10,766 nucleotides of DNA from Candidatus Adiutrix sp. (GTDB lineage: Bacteria > Desulfobacterota > Desulfarculia > Adiutricales > Adiutricaceae), in the NCBI GenBank assembly GCA_031273445.1, contig JAISRV010000163.1, positions 1-10,766 on the forward strand, written 5' to 3'. This document shows, piece after piece, positions 6,799 to 10,766 of the stretch (positions are counted from its first letter, which is position 1; each line of letters starts with the position of its first letter). The notes under the pieces were generated by a model. It searched no databases. It worked only from the letters and a program-made list of their open reading frames with translations, and was not told where the DNA came from. A program made the position numbers and the translations under genes.

Positions 6799-7635
6799 AT
6801 GTTAGGAAGCGTTGCCATATTCGTGCCGGGCATTTCCGTGAAAAAAATGGGAAAAGCCATAACCCTGCCGGTCGACTCCATTTATTTCGACCTGGAGGAT
6901 TCCGTGGCCCCCGACCAGAAGGACGAGGCCCGCGACTGTTTGCGCAATTTTCTGGCGGCCCGCGATTTCGGCCAAAAATGTCTTCTGGCCCGGGTCAACT
7001 CGGTCGGCAGCCCCTGGTGGAACCAAGACGTCGCGGCCCTGGCCGGCTGCCGTAAGCTCTCCGCCCTATTGCTGCCCAACGCGGACCTGGCCTCGGTCAG
7101 CATCCTGACCGACCAATTGGAGCGTTTCGACTCCCACCTGAAAATCGTGCCTCTGATAGAAACCGCCCGAGGCCTGGAGGAAGCCCGGGAAGCTGTGCTG
7201 GTCTCCAGCCGGGTGTCCGGCCTCCAGTTCGGCGGCGAAGATTACACGGCCAGCCTGGGCATTCGCCGCACCCTGACCGGCGAGGAGATCGCCTACGCCC
7301 GCGTCCGACTGACCAACCTGGCCCGGGCCTACAACCTGGACATGATGGACACCCCCTTCACCGCCATCCAGGAGTTGGAACTGCTGGCCGCCGACTGCCG
7401 GCGGGCCGTGGACATGGGCTTTACCGGCAAGGCGGTCATCCATCCCGGCCATATTGAGATCGTCCGCCAGGCTTTTCGGCCGGACGAGGCGGATATAGAA
7501 AAAGCCCGCCGGCTCATCGCCGCTTATGAACAGCAGACTGGCGAGCGAGCTGGAGTTTTCGCCCTCGACGGCGCTATGATCGACGCCCCCATCATTCAAC
7601 GAGCCCGGAACACCCTGAAAAAGGCCGGACTATAA
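6799..7635 (+). CDS. CitE/HpcH-type acyl-CoA lyase (citramalyl-CoA or malyl-CoA lyase-like)
   Basis: This 278-residue protein belongs to the HpcH/HpaI aldolase family, CitE branch: magnesium-dependent TIM-barrel enzymes that cleave 3-hydroxyacyl thioesters such as citryl-, malyl- or citramalyl-CoA into acetyl-CoA and an oxoacid. Visible motifs are FVPG (8-11), DLEDSVAPDQKDEAR (31-45), ARVNS (64-68, with conserved Arg65), ETARGL (121-126, Glu121 a metal ligand), FGGEDYTASLG (144-154, Asp148 a metal ligand), GKAVIHPGH (210-218) and DGAMIDAPI (257-265), the C-terminal segment that donates an acidic residue across the dimer. All key residues seem intact. AGGAG lies a few bases before the ATG. The gene follows the CoA-transferase homologue by 24 bases, which suggests that enzyme makes its CoA-ester substrate. 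No citrate lyase ACP (CitD) or CitF gene is seen here, so free CoA esters are the likely substrate. Confidence 0.9.
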   Translation: MLGSVAIFVPGISVKKMGKAITLPVDSIYFDLEDSVAPDQKDEARDCLRNFLAARDFGQKCLLARVNSVGSPWWNQDVAALAGCRKLSALLLPNADLASVSILTDQLERFDSHLKIVPLIETARGLEEAREAVLVSSRVSGLQFGGEDYTASLGIRRTLTGEEIAYARVRLTNLARAYNLDMMDTPFTAIQELELLAADCRRAVDMGFTGKAVIHPGHIEIVRQAFRPDEADIEKARRLIAAYEQQTGERAGVFALDGAMIDAPIIQRARNTLKKAGL

Positions 7636-7679
7636 AATTGACGCCGCCGTAACGGCATTCAGTGAAAGGAATTTTTAAA

Positions 7680-9068
7680 ATGAGCGATTACAAAGATTAC
7701 GTCAGCGGCTTGATCAAGCGGGCCCGGGCGGCCCAGATTCAAATTGAGAATTATAACCAGGAGCAGGTCGACAAGCTCTGCCGGGCTGTGGCCCGCTCGG
7801 TGACCACTCCGGACCAGATCAAGGTCATCGGCGATATGGTCTATGCCGAGGCCGGCTACGGCGATCTGGAATCCAAGTTCTTCAAGCTGGAAACCAGAGT
7901 CAAGGGCGCCTTGTGGGACGTGCTGAAGATGAAGTCTGTGGGCGTTTTAGAGGAAATTCCGGAACGAGGCTTAGTGAAAATCGCCAAGCCCGTGGGCGTG
8001 GTGGCCGGTCTAGTGCCCAGCACCCAACCGGAAGTCACCCCGGTGATCAAGGCTCTCTTCGCCCTTAAAGCCAGGGACGCGATGGTCTTCGCCCCACACC
8101 CCAAGACCGAAAAATCCACGGCCTACGTCATCGACCGCATGCGCGGAGCCCTGAAGAAATACGGCGCGCCTGAAGATTTGCTGATCTGCGCTGAAAAGCC
8201 CACTGTGGACATGACCAATGAAATCATGCGCCAGGCCGACCTGGTGGTGGCCACCGGCGGAGCCCCCATGGTCCGGGCGGCTTATTCCTCCGGCACTCCG
8301 GCCTACGGCGCGGGCGCGGGCAACGCCAACGTGGTGGTGGACGAGACGGCCGATATCGAGGCCACGGCCAAGCTGTTGATCAACAGCAAATACTTTGACC
8401 AGTCCAGCGGCTGTTCCTGCGAAAACGCGGCCGTGATTCACTCCAGCGTCTATGACTCTTTGATCAGCCATATGAAAGCCAATGGCGCCTATGTTCTCAA
8501 CGCCGACGAAAAAGAGAAACTGCAAAAAGCCCTGTGGCCCAATTGGCCCAAAGACCACGCCCTCGGCCGGGACATCATCCTCCAGCGGGCTTCGGTCATC
8601 GCCGAGCGGTCTGGCTTCAGCGTGCCGCCTGAAACCAAACTCCTGTTGGCGGAAGAAACCGGCAGCGGCCCGGACTACCCCTTCTCTGGCGAGAAACTGA
8701 GCGTGGTGCTGACCATGTACCGTTACGACGACTTTGACCAGGCCATAAAAATCATCAAAGCCAATCAGGAGTATCAGGGTCTGGGACATTCCTGCGGCAT
8801 CCATTCCTTCGACGACGAAAAAATCATGCGCTATGCCATGACCATGAAGAGCACCCGCGTGGCCGTCCGCCAAGCCATGACCGCCTCCAACAGCGGCAGT
8901 TGGACCAGCGGCAACCACTGGACCTCCACTCTGGGCTGCGGCACCTGGGGCAAGACCATCGTGGCCGAGAACATTACGGTAAAACATTTCATGAACTTCA
9001 CCTGGGTGGCCCGGCCCATCAAACCTTATATCCCCACCGAAGAAGAACTTTTCGCCGGGCTTGATTGA
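7680..9068 (+). CDS. CoA-acylating aldehyde dehydrogenase
   Basis: This is an ALDH-superfamily enzyme of the CoA-acylating type (EutE, AdhE N-half, SauS), interconverting aldehyde plus CoA with acyl-CoA through NAD(P). It has 462 residues from the ATG at 7680, preceded by AAAGGA nine bases upstream. A GTG at 7662 extends the frame by six residues but lacks support. PVGVVAGLVPSTQP (104-117) and the VVATGGAPMV region (189-198) form the cofactor site. The catalytic Cys is Cys245 in FDQSSGCSCEN, aligning with the FDNGTSCSSEN type of sulfoacetaldehyde and acetaldehyde enzymes; an extra Cys247 is unusual. The C-terminal LGCGTWGK keeps the acylating-enzyme GCGTWG core but lacks the usual GN after it. 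The usual SauS-like, acetaldehyde or succinate-semialdehyde substrates cannot be told apart by eye. It is the last gene before the terminator and pairs logically with the iron alcohol dehydrogenase. Confidence 0.92.
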   Translation: MSDYKDYVSGLIKRARAAQIQIENYNQEQVDKLCRAVARSVTTPDQIKVIGDMVYAEAGYGDLESKFFKLETRVKGALWDVLKMKSVGVLEEIPERGLVKIAKPVGVVAGLVPSTQPEVTPVIKALFALKARDAMVFAPHPKTEKSTAYVIDRMRGALKKYGAPEDLLICAEKPTVDMTNEIMRQADLVVATGGAPMVRAAYSSGTPAYGAGAGNANVVVDETADIEATAKLLINSKYFDQSSGCSCENAAVIHSSVYDSLISHMKANGAYVLNADEKEKLQKALWPNWPKDHALGRDIILQRASVIAERSGFSVPPETKLLLAEETGSGPDYPFSGEKLSVVLTMYRYDDFDQAIKIIKANQEYQGLGHSCGIHSFDDEKIMRYAMTMKSTRVAVRQAMTASNSGSWTSGNHWTSTLGCGTWGKTIVAENITVKHFMNFTWVARPIKPYIPTEEELFAGLD

Positions 9069-9132
9069 GAGACGCGGAGCTCAGGGTAAACAATTAAAAA
9101 TTGATGCTCCGCTTTATTTAAAAGTCTGAAAA

Positions 9133-9186
9133 CAAACAGGGAGACCTTGGTCGATCTCCCTGTTTGCCTTTGGTGAACCATTTTTT
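9133..9186 (+). terminator. Rho-independent terminator of the catabolic operon
   Basis: CAAACAGGGAGA (9133-9144) pairs perfectly over twelve bases with TCTCCCTGTTTG (9155-9166) around a ten-base loop that itself contains GACC-TT-GGTC. The first T-run after the stem is short (CCTTT). A small second hairpin, TGGT-GA-ACCA (9171-9180), is followed directly by six T residues (9181-9186). Together they make a convincing end signal 65 bases after the aldehyde dehydrogenase stop. Confidence 0.85.
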
Positions 9187-9189
9187 AGA

Positions 9190-9206
9190 CCGCCGCTTCC
9201 CGGCGG
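9190..9206 (+). repeat. GC-rich hairpin upstream of yqeC
   Basis: CCGCCG (9190-9195) and CGGCGG (9201-9206) form a perfect six-base stem with a five-base loop, followed by CCTTTAAAT. It lies just upstream of the putative yqeC -10 box, within the span where a -35 would be expected. It may be a backup terminator or an operator. Confidence 0.35.
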
Positions 9207-9219
9207 CCTTTAAATAGGC

Positions 9220-9225
9220 TATAAT
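9220..9225 (+). promoter_or_regulatory. Perfect -10 box directly before yqeC
   Basis: TATAAT occupies 9220-9225, seven bases before the yqeC ATG at 9233. A start of transcription at the normal distance would fall on or next to that ATG, giving a leaderless message. The bases at the -35 distance (TTCCCG near 9197) do not match consensus, so the promoter would need an activator or another sigma factor. Confidence 0.45.
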
Positions 9226-9232
9226 AACGGCC

Positions 9233-9982
9233 ATGATGTTTCTGGAACTTTTTGGCGCGGCTGAAAATATCGTGGTCATCGGCGGAGGGGGCAAAACTTC
9301 TCTCGTTGGCCGCCTGGAAGAGGAATGCCGTCATTGCGGTCGGCCGGCGCTTGTCGCCGTCACTACCCATTTGGGCCGCAGTCAGTTGGCGCGGCTGGCC
9401 AGACTGCAGGCAGGCAGTCAGGAAGAAGCCCTGACGGCGGCTAGCCGGGCGGCTGGAGGCGAAAGGCTGCTCCTGGCCGGCCCAAGGGACGAATCCGCGC
9501 CTGGCAAGCTCGGCGGCGTGCCTGTGGCCTGGTTTCCGGCGCTGCGTCGGGCGGCCCCGGCCGATATGCTGTTCATTATTGAGGCGGACGGCTCAAGGGG
9601 CCTCCCGCTCAAAGCGCATCGCCCGGATGAGCCGCCTTTGCCGCTTTTGGACAATATGTTCCTGGCTGCCGTCATCGGCCTTGAACTGTTGCGCCGGCCC
9701 CTGTTGGAGGCCGTGCATCGCCCGGAAATTTTAAAAACCGTTCTGGGCGAAGATATTGACGACCAGACCACGCTTTCCCCGGCTCAGGCGGCGGCCTTCG
9801 TTCGTTCCGCCTGGGCGCGGCTCCCGATTGACCTCATTTTTCTCAATCAGGCCGATATCCTGGCCGAGTCTGACAGTCTCAGGCGCCGAGGCCGCGAACT
9901 GGCGGTTTTTTTGGCCGCCCACGCCCGCCGGACGGCCTGGGGCAGCTTAAACGAAGGGTGGTTCAGGGAAATAAGCCTATGA
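9233..9982 (+). CDS. yqeC: YqeC-family NTP-binding protein, selenium-dependent molybdenum hydroxylase accessory
   Basis: This 249-residue protein matches the YqeC family, predicted cytoplasmic nucleotide-binding accessory proteins that co-occur with selenium-dependent molybdenum hydroxylases; their exact reaction is not established. Motifs are a P-loop GGGGKTS (17-23) close to the N-terminus, TTHLG (44-48), the family-typical EADGSRGLPLKAHRPDEP (117-134), VHRPEI (161-166) and NQAD (205-208), a variant of an NKxD base-recognition motif. The P-loop needs a start near 9233, where two ATGs stand in tandem (9233 and 9236), yet there is no ribosome binding site; TATAAT is only seven bases away, so the message may be leaderless. 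No hydroxylase, yqeB or molybdopterin cytidylyltransferase gene is in the window, so it stands apart from its usual partners. Its stop overlaps the next gene as ATGA. Confidence 0.88.
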   Translation: MMFLELFGAAENIVVIGGGGKTSLVGRLEEECRHCGRPALVAVTTHLGRSQLARLARLQAGSQEEALTAASRAAGGERLLLAGPRDESAPGKLGGVPVAWFPALRRAAPADMLFIIEADGSRGLPLKAHRPDEPPLPLLDNMFLAAVIGLELLRRPLLEAVHRPEILKTVLGEDIDDQTTLSPAQAAAFVRSAWARLPIDLIFLNQADILAESDSLRRRGRELAVFLAAHARRTAWGSLNEGWFREISL

Positions 9983-10545
9983 AACGTTTCCTCGCGGCGG
10001 CCTTTATTTTGCCGCTTCTGTTTTCGTTGGGGCCGGCCTCGCCCGCTGCGGCCGATACGGTCACTTATGCCGTCAGCCGACAGAGCATAACAGACCCGGA
10101 CACGCGGATAACCCAGGTCAAAATCGCCGAAGATCACGCGGTCATAACCTTGAACTACACCAACCGCGGCCGCGGCCCGACCAGGGCCAAGCTTTACCCG
10201 CCCGGGCACAAGATGGCCTATTACCTAATTGAGACAAAAACCTCAAAAAAATACCCGCTCACCGGCAGCTCCGGCCTACCGACGCATCCCGACAGCGCAA
10301 CGGTAAAACCGGGCCAGAGCCTGACTTTTGAACTTTTTTTCGGCAAAATTCCTCTGGCGAATTTTAATTTGATGGAGGGCAGCCTCCGCTCCGCCAACGA
10401 AACGCCGTGGCACTTTCACGACGTGGAGATCGGCGAGCCCATCAAGATCGAAAAAGGGCCGCAAGCGCCGCCGCAGGAAAAGAAAACCCTGGCCTCGCCC
10501 AAGGAGGAACAAAAAAAAATAGGCAAAAATCCCGACTCAAAATAG
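9979..10545 (+). CDS. Secreted protein of unknown function, translationally coupled to yqeC
   Basis: This 188-residue protein starts at the ATG at 9979, whose ATGA overlaps the yqeC stop; AGGGAA at 9965-9970 serves as ribosome binding site. The frame extends upstream inside yqeC, but that part is not signal-like. Residues 1-26 form a signal peptide (MKRFLAAAFILPLLFSLG...), with likely cleavage after PAAA. The mature part (27 to about 155) is rich in beta-prone segments: ITLNYTNRGRGP, YYLIETKTSKKYPLT, SLTFELFFGKIP, and HFHDVEIGEPIKIE. This alternation resembles immunoglobulin-like domains of the DUF4352 kind found in secreted bacterial proteins, but I cannot confirm membership. The last 30 residues are low-complexity, rich in Pro, Lys, Glu and Gln, with no cysteine anywhere. 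It is probably periplasmic. Its link with YqeC is unexplained. Confidence 0.8.
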   Translation: MKRFLAAAFILPLLFSLGPASPAAADTVTYAVSRQSITDPDTRITQVKIAEDHAVITLNYTNRGRGPTRAKLYPPGHKMAYYLIETKTSKKYPLTGSSGLPTHPDSATVKPGQSLTFELFFGKIPLANFNLMEGSLRSANETPWHFHDVEIGEPIKIEKGPQAPPQEKKTLASPKEEQKKIGKNPDSK

Positions 10546-10546
10546 G

Positions 10547-10660
10547 TCAATCTTCCTCGAACCCAAACGTATCAAATCTCAGAGTGCGGCAGTTCTCCGT
10601 AACGTCCCGGATGGTTTTCTCGGACGCGCCGTCCTGTAAACGCGCCTGGAGAGTATTCAC
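10547..10660 (-). pseudogene. 37-codon ORF, possible remnant of a longer gene
   Basis: On the minus strand a frame runs from a GTG at 10660 to a TGA at 10547, two bases past the stop of the secreted protein gene and convergent with it. The translation ends TLRFDTFGFEED and has a balanced, protein-like composition with regular helix and strand propensity (ARLQDGASEKTIRDVTENC). A TAA stands directly before the GTG and there is no ribosome binding site, so it is either the C-terminal remnant of a lost gene, a small gene with a weak start, or chance. I do not recognise the family. Confidence 0.3.
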
Positions 10661-10679
10661 TTAAAGATAGATAAGAATA

Positions 10680-10719
10680 GCTCTTGATAGTGAGTGAACA
10701 CTTTTGGTTCATTAAGAGC
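10680..10719. repeat. Nested inverted repeat upstream of the last gene
   Basis: GCTCTT (10680-10685) and AAGAGC (10714-10719) are outer arms, and TGAAC (10695-10699) and GTTCA (10707-10711) inner arms around a seven-base loop. The left side has nine unpaired bases and the right side two, so the hairpin would be asymmetric. It lies 28 bases before the start at 10748 and could be an operator or a leader RNA structure. Confidence 0.35.
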
Positions 10720-10747
10720 GCACCAGAGCTTAAGGGAGGCGTGGACC

Positions 10748-10766
10748 ATGCCTTCTTTTTTGGAGA
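10748..10766 (+). CDS. Start of an unidentified gene (partial)
   Basis: ATG at 10748 opens a frame reading MPSFLE before the window ends. A strong ribosome binding site, AAGGGAGG at 10732-10739, lies eight bases upstream, which is the reason to call it. Six residues do not allow any assignment. It is separated from the secreted protein gene by about 200 bases and has no clear promoter. Confidence 0.55.

Noticed and set aside
8010-8987. 325-codon minus-strand ORF
   Set aside because: Antisense shadow of the acylating aldehyde dehydrogenase, with Gly/His/Val-rich composition and no motif.
917-9068. Selenoproteins with in-frame TGA, prompted by the nearby yqeC
   Set aside because: Every operon gene ends at a normal family length, and I saw no conserved protein sequence continuing past a TGA.
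4085-9068. Firm assignment of the operon to sulfoacetate or isethionate metabolism
   Set aside because: The two dehydrogenases would fit SarD- and SauS-like roles, but there is no isethionate sulfite-lyase glycyl radical enzyme, sulfoacetate-CoA ligase or sulfite exporter here, and the CitE-type lyase has no place in that route.
1-10766. tRNA, rRNA, CRISPR array, insertion sequence or attachment site
   Set aside because: No tandem repeats with spacers, no transposase-like ORF and no recognisable tRNA or rRNA sequence were seen on reading both strands.

Overview
The window reads as GC-rich chromosome of a Gram-negative, probably strictly anaerobic bacterium. A deltaproteobacterial (Desulfobacterota-like) origin fits best. 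The reasons are a lipoprotein-type TRAP binding protein, a PAS-bearing regulator facing a -24/-12 promoter candidate, oxygen-sensitive enzyme families (iron-dependent alcohol dehydrogenase, CoA-acylating aldehyde dehydrogenase) and a yqeC gene, which belongs to selenium-dependent molybdenum hydroxylase metabolism. This assignment is inference; there is no rRNA or other marker gene.

Layout. Positions 1-442 (minus) hold the N-terminal part of a PAS-domain regulator that runs off the left edge. A 474-base divergent regulatory region (443-916) follows, with candidate sigma-54 and sigma-70 promoters and two inverted repeats. A seven-gene plus-strand catabolic operon occupies 917-9068: dctP, dctQ and dctM (a complete TRAP transporter), an iron-containing alcohol dehydrogenase, an Ach1/Cat1/YgfH-type CoA-transferase homologue, a CitE/HpcH-type acyl-CoA lyase, and a CoA-acylating aldehyde dehydrogenase. 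A strong hairpin terminator at 9133-9186 closes it. A second unit follows: yqeC, which may be translated from a leaderless mRNA, overlaps by four bases a small secreted protein of unknown function. The last 220 bases hold a 37-codon minus-strand ORF that looks like a gene remnant, an inverted repeat, and the first six codons of another plus-strand gene.

How the genes may work together. The operon looks like a self-contained pathway for one imported organic acid. TRAP imports it, the CoA-transferase homologue charges it with CoA, and the CitE-type lyase splits the CoA ester into a short acyl-CoA and an oxoacid. The acylating aldehyde dehydrogenase and iron alcohol dehydrogenase would then interconvert an acyl-CoA, an aldehyde and an alcohol, either as an electron sink or as the entry route. 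The substrate cannot be read from the sequence. Hydroxy-dicarboxylates such as citramalate or malate are the simplest fit; a sulfonate or a diol route is an alternative.

The most unusual point is in the CoA-transferase homologue. An ungapped alignment recalled from family knowledge puts Gly282 where this family has its catalytic glutamate. Citrate lyase alpha subunit (CitF) also appears to have Gly there, and the next gene encodes a CitE-like lyase. This suggests a citrate-lyase-like transferase/lyase pair working on free CoA esters.
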